Part shown: in pieces, positions 43,016 to 51,424 of the stretch
How positions within the stretch are numbered: position 1 is the first letter of the stretch
Layout of the letters: the number at the start of each line of letters is the position of its first letter
Source: Sedimentitalea todarodis
GTDB lineage: Bacteria; Pseudomonadota; Alphaproteobacteria; Rhodobacterales; Rhodobacteraceae
Reading direction: 5' to 3'
DNA length: 64,000 bases
Assembly (NCBI RefSeq): GCF_032595355.1
Contig: NZ_JASMWN010000012.1
Span: 94,663 to 158,662, forward strand
Position numbers and translations under genes: made by a program
Notes under the pieces: model-generated
What the model saw: the letters and a program-made list of their open reading frames with translations, nothing else
Databases searched by the model: none
Told to the model about the DNA's origin: nothing

Positions 43016-43878
43016 TGACTGCACCACTGCCCCTCACCGTCATCAGCGGCTATCTCGGCGCTGGCAAGACGACGCTGATCAACCGGCTTCTCGCCGAGGA
43101 TCACGGGCTGCGCCTGATGGTCATTGTCAACGATTTTGGTGCAATCAACATTGACAAGGCGCTGATCAAGGCGCGAGGCGACGACACGATCGCGCTGACG
43201 AATGGGTGTGTCTGTTGCACGATGGACGCGGACCTCTTCATGGCGCTTGGCGAGGTGCTCGACCGGTCGGACCGGCCGGATCACCTGATCATCGAAGCCA
43301 GCGGCATCGCCGATCCCGCGGCGATCGCCAGCACCGCCATCGCCGAACCGGACCTCAGCTATGCGGGCATCATCACGCTGATCGACGCTCAGAATATCGA
43401 CGCATTGCAGGACGACCCTCTGATCGCTCCACAGGTCACACATCAGATCACCTCCGCCGATCTGGTGCTTCTGACCAAGACTGGCGCTGCGAACACGGCA
43501 CTCATTGACCGGCTGGCGACCCTGGGCGTGCGCAATCCACAGGTGCTGGACGGCACGCCGCTTGGCCCCCTGCTCTTTGACGTCATGCCTCTGCCCCGGG
43601 GCCGTGCGACTGCCCCGCACCCGGCCTATGCAAGCTGGCAGCACGATAGCGACATGGTGCTCGACCGCAGGGCCATGGGGGACAAGCTCGCCAACCGCCC
43701 GCATGGGCTTTACCGTCTCAAGGGGTTCGTCCAGACAAATGACGGCGGGTATGAAGTGCATGTCGTTGGCCAATACGTCAAAGCCAACCGCGCCCAAACC
43801 GATCGCACCACGCTGGTCGCCCTTGGCCCAGCCGACCGCATCAGCCGCGACGACATCGAAGCATGGTGGAGTGCCTGA
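43015..43878 (+). CDS. CobW/COG0523 family G3E GTPase
   Basis: Metal-handling P-loop GTPase of 287 residues. It shows Walker A SGYLGAGKTT (11-20), the family metal motif GCVCC (Cys65-x-Cys67-Cys68) and a C-terminal CobW_C domain with GLYRLKGFV. COG0523 proteins deliver zinc, cobalt or other metals to target enzymes; which one cannot be told, and no cobalamin genes or Zur box are recognised nearby. I start at 43015 because its ATG overlaps the stop of a 32-codon ORF with a strong ribosome site; ATGs at 42997-43012 are alternatives. Confidence 0.9.
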   Translation: MTAPLPLTVISGYLGAGKTTLINRLLAEDHGLRLMVIVNDFGAINIDKALIKARGDDTIALTNGCVCCTMDADLFMALGEVLDRSDRPDHLIIEASGIADPAAIASTAIAEPDLSYAGIITLIDAQNIDALQDDPLIAPQVTHQITSADLVLLTKTGAANTALIDRLATLGVRNPQVLDGTPLGPLLFDVMPLPRGRATAPHPAYASWQHDSDMVLDRRAMGDKLANRPHGLYRLKGFVQTNDGGYEVHVVGQYVKANRAQTDRTTLVALGPADRISRDDIEAWWSA

Positions 43879-44075
43879 CACCGGGGCCGAGCATCGGTTT
43901 TGGCAAGCTTTGATTTCTGCAATTCATAAAGAGAGCACTCGGAAAGAAAATCAATTCTAACGTGATTCAGACCCCGTACATTGTTGTTTCTGCCGGGGTT
44001 GCGCCATATCAACGACCTCGGGTGCGTATCTGCGCCAGGACTAGATCTCGGATCACAAACAATGGGGACTTCACC

Positions 44076-44558
44076 ATGAACATCTCAACCGGTCTGCTGA
44101 AAACAGCGCTGGCCAGCGGCGCCCTCATCCTTTCGCTCTCAGGTGCAGCGCTCGCCAACGAGAACACCCAGCAGGGTGTATTGAAATGCGATGTCGAGGG
44201 CGGCGTAGGCCTGCTTCTTGGCTCCAAGAAGGATATGACCTGCGTTTTCACAAAGAATGACGGGACGGTCGAAAACTACACTGGGCGCGTTCTGACAATC
44301 GGCGTCGATATCGGCGTGACCAAGGACAGCCATATTACCTGGGCCGTTCTCGCCCCCTCAGGTGACAATGATGCCGGCGCACTGGCGGGAAGCTACGATG
44401 GCGTCAAGGCGGAAGCGACCGTCGCAGGCGGCGTCGGTGCAAATGTCCTCGTCAGCGCCGGAAATCAATTCACGCTTCAGCCAATCAGCGTACAAACGCA
44501 AAAGGGTCTGAACGTTGCTGGTGGATTTGGCTCGATCAAACTGAAATACGTCAAGTAG
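44076..44558 (+). CDS. DUF992 domain-containing periplasmic protein
   Basis: An exported 160-residue protein. Residues 1-27 or so form a signal peptide ending GAALAN, and the mature part matches DUF992 with GVLKCDVEGGVGLLLGSKK, an N-terminal Cys pair (LKC and MTC), YTGRVLTIGVDIGVT and a Gly/Ala-rich C terminus. The function of the family is unknown; it is common in Rhizobiales and Rhodobacterales envelopes. ATG at 44076 follows GGGGA. The frame is open upstream but without homology. Monocistronic. Confidence 0.88.
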   Translation: MNISTGLLKTALASGALILSLSGAALANENTQQGVLKCDVEGGVGLLLGSKKDMTCVFTKNDGTVENYTGRVLTIGVDIGVTKDSHITWAVLAPSGDNDAGALAGSYDGVKAEATVAGGVGANVLVSAGNQFTLQPISVQTQKGLNVAGGFGSIKLKYVK

Positions 44559-44583
44559 GCTTCGGGTTTACCGGCTGACCAAA

Positions 44584-44618
44584 GAACAGGGCGCCCTCGT
44601 AACGGGGTGCCCTTGTTC
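44584..44618. terminator. Bidirectional hairpin between DUF992 gene and iron permease
   Basis: GAACA-GGGCGCCC ... GGGTGCCC-TTGTTC, nearly complementary over 13 bases, between converging genes. No T-run of note. Confidence 0.5.
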
Positions 44619-44639
44619 GGTTCCCCGACGACCGCCAGT

Positions 44640-46310
44640 TCAACGGTTCCGCCCGACTTGCCGGCAGATCAGGATCACCGGCAACAACCCCGCGGCGACG
44701 ATGACCAGCGACGGCACCGCCGCGCCTTCCAGGCGTTCATCGCTCGCAAGTCGATAGGCCTGCACGGCCAAGGTATCGTAGTTGAACGGTCTCATGATCA
44801 AGGTTGCCGGAAGCTCCTTCATCACATCAACGAACACGATCAGAAGCGCAGTAAGTAGGCTTGGCGTCAGAATCGGCAGATGCACCCGGCGCAACGTTCC
44901 GAAGGGCGTTTCTCCAAGAGATCGCGAAGCGGCATCCATATTGGCATGAACAGTGCTCTGCCCGCCTTCGTATGCGCCCAGTGCCGCCGCGAGAAACCGC
45001 ACCATGTAAGCCGCAACCAACAACCAGATCGACCCGGTGACCAACAGGCCGGTCGAGATATCAAACGTCGCCCGCATCCAGGAATCCAACGCGTTGTCAA
45101 ACGCCGCGAACGGAACCATCAACCCCACCGCGATCACCCCGCCCGGAACAGCATAGCCCAGCCGTGCGACATACCCCGCCACCGCCGATCCACGCCCCGG
45201 GCGCAGCCGCTGAAAGAACCCGATGGCAATTGCCGCCAGCAAGGTCACGACCGCGGCCGTCCCGGCCAGCGTGATCGAATTCCGGATAAACCCGATATAG
45301 CGGCGGCTGAGCAGGTCCTGTTCACCGCCCATCCCCATTGCAAACAGCACCAGCGCTGGCAGCACACACCCCAGAACCACCGGGATCATGCAAAGCAGCA
45401 TCGCCAATACCGCCCGCCAGCCTTCAAGCTGGGCAGCCTCCATCGCCATCTGGCGTTTGCCCGCCTCGTGGTATTTTGCCCGTCCCCGCTGCACCCGTTC
45501 GGTCACTGCCAAAAGCAGCGCAAAACTCAGCAGACAGAGCGCAAGCTGGGCGGCGGCGGCGCGATCCGCCATCGAAAACCAGCTTGTGTAGATGCCTGTC
45601 GCGAAGGTCTGCACACTGAAATACGCGACCGTACCGAAATCGGCGATTGTCTCCATCACCGCGAGCAGGACGCCGCCCGCGATTGCCGGGCGCGCCATCG
45701 GCAGGCTCACTGTCCAGAATGCAGCCCAGGCGCTCTTGCCAAGGGTCCGCGCCGCCAGAAACGCGGCGGAACTCTGCTGCAGGAATGCGGCACGTGCCAG
45801 TAGGTAGACGTAGGGATAGAACACCAGCACCAGCATGGCCGCCGCGCCCCAGAGTGAACGTATCTCGGGAAACCAATAGTCCCGCGGCCCCCACCCGGTC
45901 ACGTCACGCAAGGTCGATTGCACGATGCCCGGATGATCCAGCAAATAGGTGTAGGCATAGGCGAGCACATAGGCCGGAAAGGCGAGCGGCAACACCAGCA
46001 TGATCTCCAGGACCCGCACCCCCGGAAACCGTGTCATCGTTACCAGCCAGGCCGCCCCGACGCCGATCGCAAAGGTGCCTGCAGCGACCAGTGCCACCAG
46101 CGCCAATGTCGTACCGGCGTAGCGGGGCAGCACAGTATCCAAGAGATGTGAAACAGTGTCGGTGCCACCCGTGACGGCCGCCAAGACGACAGCCAACATC
46201 GGCAACAGGCAGACCGCCGCAACAAGATAGGCGATTGTGGCCAGCAGCCCGGCACCACCATCTCTGCGTCGCCGCTTGCCATTTGCGGGCAGCTCGATGG
46301 CTTCGGACAT
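44640..46310 (-). CDS. Ferric iron ABC transporter permease (FbpB type, fused)
   Basis: Polytopic permease of 556 residues made of two fused half-permeases. Each carries the cytoplasmic EAA-like loop that docks the ATPase: ARTLGKSAWAAFWTVSLP in the first half and ASRSLGETPFGTLRRVHLP in the second. This layout is characteristic of FbpB/SfuB ferric-iron importers. The receptor is probably the FbpA-like protein 3 kb away on the other strand. A cognate ATPase is not in the window. A hairpin lies just upstream of its start (46346-46367). Confidence 0.92.
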   Translation of the reverse strand: MSEAIELPANGKRRRRDGGAGLLATIAYLVAAVCLLPMLAVVLAAVTGGTDTVSHLLDTVLPRYAGTTLALVALVAAGTFAIGVGAAWLVTMTRFPGVRVLEIMLVLPLAFPAYVLAYAYTYLLDHPGIVQSTLRDVTGWGPRDYWFPEIRSLWGAAAMLVLVFYPYVYLLARAAFLQQSSAAFLAARTLGKSAWAAFWTVSLPMARPAIAGGVLLAVMETIADFGTVAYFSVQTFATGIYTSWFSMADRAAAAQLALCLLSFALLLAVTERVQRGRAKYHEAGKRQMAMEAAQLEGWRAVLAMLLCMIPVVLGCVLPALVLFAMGMGGEQDLLSRRYIGFIRNSITLAGTAAVVTLLAAIAIGFFQRLRPGRGSAVAGYVARLGYAVPGGVIAVGLMVPFAAFDNALDSWMRATFDISTGLLVTGSIWLLVAAYMVRFLAAALGAYEGGQSTVHANMDAASRSLGETPFGTLRRVHLPILTPSLLTALLIVFVDVMKELPATLIMRPFNYDTLAVQAYRLASDERLEGAAVPSLVIVAAGLLPVILICRQVGRNR

Positions 46311-46345
46311 TGCGGGTTTGCCTCTACCTGACGTGACAGAACAGA

Positions 46346-46367
46346 GGGGCAGGCGCCCTCCTGCCCC
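46346..46367 (-). terminator. Hairpin upstream of the iron permease
   Basis: GGGGCAGG, 6 bases, CCTGCCCC, then TCTGTT on the minus strand, between the CoA-ligase stop and the permease start. It probably ends the Liv-cluster transcript. Confidence 0.55.
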
Positions 46368-46462
46368 TTATTCGATCAATTTCGTCGGATATTCCAGCCC
46401 GAAACCGCAGGACTGCGACAGCATACCATTGGCCCCGGCACTCTCAAACGCAGGCGGAGATG

Positions 46463-47686
46463 CTAGTCGTAGCTCCGCTGATCCTCGATCACCAGCCCAT
46501 CCCTTGGCAGGCTGCCCGGCGCGACAACGTCGATTGCGCCCTTGAGTTTGAGCACATCTGCCACGGTTCCGGCATAGACGGCGGCGTCTCCGCCGGTCGC
46601 CTCGATCCGCACCGTCATCGCATCCATTTCGCCCTCGCGGCTCGCAATCACCCGCGCCTTGACGATTTCATCGTGACGCGCGACCAATGCGGCAACCTGT
46701 TCGGGGCGAATGAACATCCCTTTGATCTTGGTGGTCTGGTCAGCCCGGCCCATCCATCCCTTGATCCGCATATTGGTGCGCCCACAGGGGCTCTCCCCGG
46801 CCATGACCGCGCTCAGATCGCCCGTGGCAAACCGGATCAGCGGATAGTCGGGGTTCAACGTCGTCACCACCACCTCGCCAACCTCACCCGGAGCAACCGG
46901 CGTGCCGGTTCCGGGGGTGACGATTTCGACGATGACCTGTTCGTCGACAATCATTCCCTCCATCGCGGCGCTTTCATAGGCGATATTTCCCAGATCCGCA
47001 GTGGCATAGCTTTGCAGACACAGAATTCCGCGATCTGCGTATTCCGCGCGCAGGCTGGGGAACAATGCACCGCCGCCGACCGCCGCCTTTGTGATTGCAA
47101 GCGTCACGCCCATGCTGTCAGCCTTGTCCAGGATCACCTTGAGATAATCCGGCGTGCCCGCATAGGCCGTGGTACCGACATCCCGTGCTGCCGTGACCTG
47201 CAATTCGGTCTGCCCGGTTCCGGCAGGCAATACCGCTGCTCCGACCGCACGTGCGCCGCTCTCAAACAGCATTCCCGCTGGTGTCAGGTGATAGCCAAAG
47301 CAATTCTGCACAATGTCGCCTGCTCCGATGCCAGCGGCATGCAGAACCCGCCCGAACCGCCACCAGTCATGATCAACCCCGCCTGGCTCGTAGATCGGAC
47401 CGGGAGACTGAAACACATGGGCAAAACCCGACACGGGTTTCGCCGTAAAGCCCCCGAAAGGCGGATTGGTCGACTGCGCCCTGCCCAGTTCCGATTTGCG
47501 CAGCACCGGCAGCGCGGCAAGTGCCCCGGCATCGGTGATCGCATCCGCCTCAACCTGTGCCAGCGACTCCGCATAGCCCTTCAAAGCCTGCGCACGGGCA
47601 ATCTGCACCGGCAATGCACGGGCCAGATCTTTGGCTCTCTGGTCGGCGCTACGGGTTTCAAGTTCGTCGTAGAATGATGATGACAT
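46463..47686 (-). CDS. Phenylacetate-CoA ligase-like AMP-binding enzyme
   Basis: Adenylate-forming ligase of 407 residues in the PaaK family. Conserved parts include the N-terminal LPVLRKSELGRAQ, TTAYAGTPDYLKVIL, the acid-type RFATGDLSAV and the C-terminal GRADQTTKIKGMFIRPEQV. PaaK enzymes activate aryl-acetates and related aromatic acids to CoA esters. It is the last gene of the liv-type cluster, 22 bases after a 30-residue ORF, so it probably activates whatever the transporter imports. The exact acid is unknown. Confidence 0.88.
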   Translation of the reverse strand: MSSSFYDELETRSADQRAKDLARALPVQIARAQALKGYAESLAQVEADAITDAGALAALPVLRKSELGRAQSTNPPFGGFTAKPVSGFAHVFQSPGPIYEPGGVDHDWWRFGRVLHAAGIGAGDIVQNCFGYHLTPAGMLFESGARAVGAAVLPAGTGQTELQVTAARDVGTTAYAGTPDYLKVILDKADSMGVTLAITKAAVGGGALFPSLRAEYADRGILCLQSYATADLGNIAYESAAMEGMIVDEQVIVEIVTPGTGTPVAPGEVGEVVVTTLNPDYPLIRFATGDLSAVMAGESPCGRTNMRIKGWMGRADQTTKIKGMFIRPEQVAALVARHDEIVKARVIASREGEMDAMTVRIEATGGDAAVYAGTVADVLKLKGAIDVVAPGSLPRDGLVIEDQRSYD

Positions 47687-47708
47687 TTCGCCCTCGTGTC
47701 CTCTGACG

Positions 47709-47801
47709 TTATGCGCTGGCCAGCGGACGCAACCACGCCAATAGAAGACCTGCGATGAAAATGGGGATTTGGGTCAGCAGAAGTGACGCAGGGCCTGCCA
47801 T
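47709..47801 (-). CDS. 30-residue single-helix membrane peptide
   Basis: ATG at 47801 overlaps the livF stop as TGATG, and the frame ends TAA 22 bases before the CoA-ligase gene. The product starts MAGPASLLLTQIPIF and is one hydrophobic helix ending in LRPLASA with a single charged residue. Position, coupling and composition suggest a real small membrane protein of the transporter cluster; a chance frame of this length cannot be excluded. No family recognised. Confidence 0.5.
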   Translation of the reverse strand: MAGPASLLLTQIPIFIAGLLLAWLRPLASA

Positions 47802-48637
47802 CAACTCAACCAGCGCTTGCGACGACGGTAAGAGCGCACATCACGAAACGATTTGCGGCCTTCATCCGACATGCCGAGATAGAACTCCTTGACGTCCGGG
47901 TTTTCACGAAGCTCGGCGGCGGGACCGTCCATCACCACGCGCCCGGATTCGAGAATGTAGCCGTGATGCGCAAAACGCAGCGCGACGTTGGTGTTCTGTT
48001 CGGCCAGCAGGAAGGACACGCCTTCCTTTTCGTTGAGATCCTTGACGATCCCGAAAATCTCCTCGACCAACTGCGGTGCGAGGCCCATGGACGGTTCGTC
48101 CAGCAGGATGGTCTCGGGCCCGGCCATCAGCGCGCGGCCGATTGCCACCATTTGTTGTTCTCCGCCGGACGTATACCCGGCCTGGCTCTTGCGCCGCTCG
48201 CGAAGGCGCGGGAAATACTGATAGACCTTTTCCAGATCGGCCATCATCTCGCCGCGACCCTGGCTCCGCGTATAGAACCCGGTCAGCAGGTTTTCCTCGA
48301 CCGTCAGATGTTCAAAACAGTGACGCCCCTCCATGACCTGGATCACACCGCGTTTCACAAGTTCGGCAGGGTCGAGATCCTGCACCCGGTCTCCGCGATA
48401 AACGATGGACCCTTTGGTCACCTCGCCACGCTCGGAATGCAACAGATTGCTGACCGCTTTCAGCGTCGTGGTCTTGCCCGCGCCGTTCCCGCCCAGCAAT
48501 GCGGTGATCCCACCCTTGGGCACCTTCAGGCTGACGCCCTTCAGCACGAGGATCACATGGTTGTAGATGACCTCGATATTGTTGACCTCAAGCAGGGTCT
48601 CGACGGTCGCTTCGGTACTCTGTGCAGCGTCCAGCAT
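47801..48637 (-). CDS. livF: Branched-chain/aromatic acid ABC transporter ATPase LivF
   Basis: ATP-binding subunit of a Liv-type importer, 278 residues. Walker A GGNGAGKTTTLKAV, signature SGGEQQMVAIGRALM and Walker B ETILLDEPSMGLAPQ are intact. A basic C-terminal extension follows the core. The stop overlaps the start of a 30-codon ORF. It pairs with LivG at the far end of the cluster. The true substrate is probably not an amino acid, given the two CoA ligases in the cluster; the symbol reflects family only. Confidence 0.93.
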   Translation of the reverse strand: MLDAAQSTEATVETLLEVNNIEVIYNHVILVLKGVSLKVPKGGITALLGGNGAGKTTTLKAVSNLLHSERGEVTKGSIVYRGDRVQDLDPAELVKRGVIQVMEGRHCFEHLTVEENLLTGFYTRSQGRGEMMADLEKVYQYFPRLRERRKSQAGYTSGGEQQMVAIGRALMAGPETILLDEPSMGLAPQLVEEIFGIVKDLNEKEGVSFLLAEQNTNVALRFAHHGYILESGRVVMDGPAAELRENPDVKEFYLGMSDEGRKSFRDVRSYRRRKRWLS

Positions 48638-48667
48638 CGGCTTGTCTTCTCACATCATGTCCGGGTC

Positions 48668-48694
48668 CCGGCCGCCACAGATTGCGGCGGCCGG
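48668..48694 (-). other. Intercistronic hairpin between the binding-protein gene and livF
   Basis: CCGGCCGCC, 9 bases, GGCGGCCGG, 10 bases past the binding-protein stop. Such stems often raise the level of the receptor message relative to downstream genes. Confidence 0.55.
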
Positions 48695-48704
48695 TCGTTG
48701 GCGT

Positions 48705-49988
48705 TTAGTTGCACTGCGGCTCGATATTGTTTTCCGCGGCAAAGGCTGCGGAATCCTCTTCGACCAGCGCGCCGATCACTTCACGATCCGACTGTTTGAA
48801 TTCGGAAACCAGCGACCAGGTCTTCGCGCTTGCATCCCACTGCGCCACGCCCACCATGCCGTCGCCACCGTGGTTCTTGCAGCTCACCGAAAAGGCCGGA
48901 CCGAAATTGGGCATGCCCAGTTCGGCCATGCGTTCCTCGGTGATTACGAGGTTCTCCATCGCATCGCGCATCATACCCGACGTGATTTGAGCAACACCGT
49001 TGGCCTCTTGTGCGTCGCGCGCAGCTTCGGCTGCAAGCATTGCGGCATAGACGCCACGGTTGTAGAGAACCGTGCCAATCTGATCGCCATTGCCTGCGGC
49101 CTTGCCGGCATCGACAACGAATTTCTGAATGTCGTCAAACACCGGGAAATCCTTGCCAACCGCGTGGAAGGTGATCGCCTTGTAGCCGTTCGCAGCGTCG
49201 CCAGCGGGCAGAACGTCATGTTGCGCACCAGCCCACCAGACGCCGATAAAGTTCTCCATCGGGAACCGGATATTGGCCGCCTCCTGAATGGCAACCTGGT
49301 TCATCACACCCCAGCCCCACATCACGACGTAGTCCGGCTTGTCGCGGCGGATCTGCAGCCACTGCGATTTCTGTTCCTGACCGGGACTGTCGACCGGCAG
49401 CAAGAGCAGTTCATAGCCGTATTTCTTGCCCAATTCCTCGAGCGTGCGGATCGGCTCCTTGCCATAGGCTGAGTTGTGGTAAACCAGTGCGATCTTCTTG
49501 CCTTCGATGTTTCCATCGTTGGTCTCGAGCAGATAGTTCACCACACCCGAAGCGCCATCCCAGTAGTTGGCCGGATAGTTGAAGACATGGCTGAACACAT
49601 TGCCGTTTGCAGCCGAGGTTCGACCATACCCCATGGTGTGAATGGGGATGTCATCCACGATGGCTTTCGGAATGATCTGATAGGTGATGCCGGTCGACAA
49701 GGGCTGAAGCACCAGCGGGTTCTGGCTCTTGAGGCTTTCATAGCATTCCACACCCTTTTCGGTGTTATAGCCGGTCTCGCATTCCGGAACGAGAATTGTC
49801 TCGCCGCCGATGCCGCCATCACGCTCGTTCAACAGTGTGAAATAGTCGGCGTAGCCATCCGCAAACGGAATGCCACCCGCCGCAAAAGGCCCGGTACGAT
49901 AACTCATCGACGGGAACACAAGGTCCGCCATCACGGGCCCTGCCGCCATGAAGGCGCCAAGCGCCAAGGTTGTCAGTTTCAGTTTCAT
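48705..49988 (-). CDS. livK: Liv-type ABC transporter substrate-binding protein
   Basis: Periplasmic receptor of 427 residues with a cleaved signal peptide (about 1-21, ending GPVMA) and the two-lobed Leu/Ile/Val-binding protein fold (VFPSMSYRTGPFAAGG, YHNSAYGKEPIRTLEELG). It is longer than LivK (about 370) and closer to the receptors of aromatic-acid or amide importers. The distinct N-terminal SYRTGPFAAGGIPFADGYAD is shared within this subfamily. Sits between livM and livF. Confidence 0.9.
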   Translation of the reverse strand: MKLKLTTLALGAFMAAGPVMADLVFPSMSYRTGPFAAGGIPFADGYADYFTLLNERDGGIGGETILVPECETGYNTEKGVECYESLKSQNPLVLQPLSTGITYQIIPKAIVDDIPIHTMGYGRTSAANGNVFSHVFNYPANYWDGASGVVNYLLETNDGNIEGKKIALVYHNSAYGKEPIRTLEELGKKYGYELLLLPVDSPGQEQKSQWLQIRRDKPDYVVMWGWGVMNQVAIQEAANIRFPMENFIGVWWAGAQHDVLPAGDAANGYKAITFHAVGKDFPVFDDIQKFVVDAGKAAGNGDQIGTVLYNRGVYAAMLAAEAARDAQEANGVAQITSGMMRDAMENLVITEERMAELGMPNFGPAFSVSCKNHGGDGMVGVAQWDASAKTWSLVSEFKQSDREVIGALVEEDSAAFAAENNIEPQCN

Positions 49989-50081
49989 CGGTTCGTTTCC
50001 TCCCTGTTGGTTATTCCGATGGTGTGTCCGTCCCGGTCGGGACGGTCGATCCGTAAGATGGGCGCGTGGCCCTTTCCTGCG

Positions 50082-51158
50082 TCAATACGGGAATGGCCAA
50101 AGCCTCAGCTTCTCCTTTGCGAGGCGCCACAACTGTGCCAGCCCGTGTGGTTCAACGATCAGAAAGAACACGATCAGCGCCCCGACGACCACCAATTGCA
50201 AATGCGCGACGATATCGGTCGGCCAGCCCATCAGGTCGACGCCCACAACCTTGAGCACGACTGGCAGCAGCACCAGGAACGCCGCACCGGCGAAGGAGCC
50301 GAATATCGACCCCAGACCGCCGATGATCACCATGAACAACACGAGAAACGACTTGTTGATGCCAAACGCTTCGCCGACCTCGACGGCCCCCAGATAGACC
50401 GAGAAGAACAGTGCGCCCGAGATGCCGATAAAGAAGGAACTGACCGCAAAGGCCGTCATCTTGGCCTTCAGCGGGTTCACCCCGATGATCTCGGCCGCGA
50501 TATCCATATCCCGGATCGCCATCCAGGTGCGGCCCATCGTACCTCGCGTCAGGTTCCGCGCGATCAGCGCGCTTGCCGTGACAAAGATCAGGCAGAACAT
50601 ATAGGTGGCCCAGGCCGGCGCGCTTGCGCCCGTGATCAGGACGCCGAACACTTCACGCTCCGGCGCGCTGATCTGGCCAGAGGCCGAGTAGTTGTAAAAC
50701 CATGGCACCCGGTTGAACAGCCAGACCAGAAAGAACTGTGCCGCGAGCGTCGCGACCGCGAGGTAGAACCCCTTGATCCGAAGACTCGGCAGCCCGAACA
50801 GAACCCCGACCGCCGCAGTGATGACACCTGCCAGCGTCACGTGAACAAACATGCTGACATCGGGGAATGACGTCATCAGCTTGTAGCAGGCATAGGCGCC
50901 CACCGCCATGAACCCGCCCGTGCCGAGGCTGACCTGTCCGCAATATCCGGTCAGAATGTTCAGTCCGATCGCCGCAATCGCATAGATCAGGAATGGCAAC
51001 AGGATCGCGTTTGCCCAGTAGTCGTTGATGACGAACGGCACCACGAGAAAGGCAACCGCCAGCACCGCGTAGTACCGATACCGGTCAAAGCGGATGGGAA
51101 AGGTCTGGTTGTCTGAGGCATACGAGGTATGATAATCCCCGGCTTCACGATAGAACAT
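50082..51158 (-). CDS. livM: Liv-type ABC transporter permease LivM
   Basis: Second membrane subunit, 358 residues with about ten hydrophobic segments. Family motifs: ILTGYCGQVSLGTGGFMAVGA, RLPSLRIKGFYLAVATLAAQ-like core (here GLPSLRIKGFYLAV) and NPLKAKMTAFAVSSFFIGISG. It begins 2 bases after the stop of the small 87-residue membrane protein and precedes the receptor gene. Confidence 0.94.
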   Translation of the reverse strand: MFYREAGDYHTSYASDNQTFPIRFDRYRYYAVLAVAFLVVPFVINDYWANAILLPFLIYAIAAIGLNILTGYCGQVSLGTGGFMAVGAYACYKLMTSFPDVSMFVHVTLAGVITAAVGVLFGLPSLRIKGFYLAVATLAAQFFLVWLFNRVPWFYNYSASGQISAPEREVFGVLITGASAPAWATYMFCLIFVTASALIARNLTRGTMGRTWMAIRDMDIAAEIIGVNPLKAKMTAFAVSSFFIGISGALFFSVYLGAVEVGEAFGINKSFLVLFMVIIGGLGSIFGSFAGAAFLVLLPVVLKVVGVDLMGWPTDIVAHLQLVVVGALIVFFLIVEPHGLAQLWRLAKEKLRLWPFPY

Positions 51159-51160
51159 GT

Positions 51161-51424
51161 TCAGCGTGCCCCCTTGGCATGTGCGCGGTTGCGCGTTTCT
51201 GCATCGATCTGGTTGGACTTGCGTGCATAGCCGCTCTCCTCCGCTGCCCGCACCAGTCTCATGTAGGCGAGAATGCCCCCGAAGAACCCTGCGAATGCCA
51301 GCAGCGCCGCAATCACGATCTGCCGGTCGCTCAGCCCGTCAGCGGTCAGTGCAAGATATCCGAAGGCCCAGAATCCCGACCAGGCGATGACATTCAGGAT
51401 GGCAACGATCTTGGTCAAGCTCAC
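51161..51424 (-). CDS. Small two-helix membrane protein in the Liv cluster
   Basis: An 87-residue protein with two hydrophobic helices (about residues 8-28 and 37-58) and a basic, hydrophilic C-terminal tail. Its start overlaps the livH stop by four bases and its stop lies 2 bases before livM, so it is translated with both permeases. No known family; presumably an accessory membrane component of this transporter group. It is not part of the classical five-gene Liv system, and I do not assign a function. Confidence 0.75.
   Translation of the reverse strand: MSLTKIVAILNVIAWSGFWAFGYLALTADGLSDRQIVIAALLAFAGFFGGILAYMRLVRAAEESGYARKSNQIDAETRNRAHAKGAR

Noticed and set aside
46460..47677. 405-codon plus-strand open frame opposite the PaaK-like gene
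   Set aside because: Antisense shadow. The minus strand has clear ligase motifs and the plus frame has Cys/His/Arg-rich composition with no domain.
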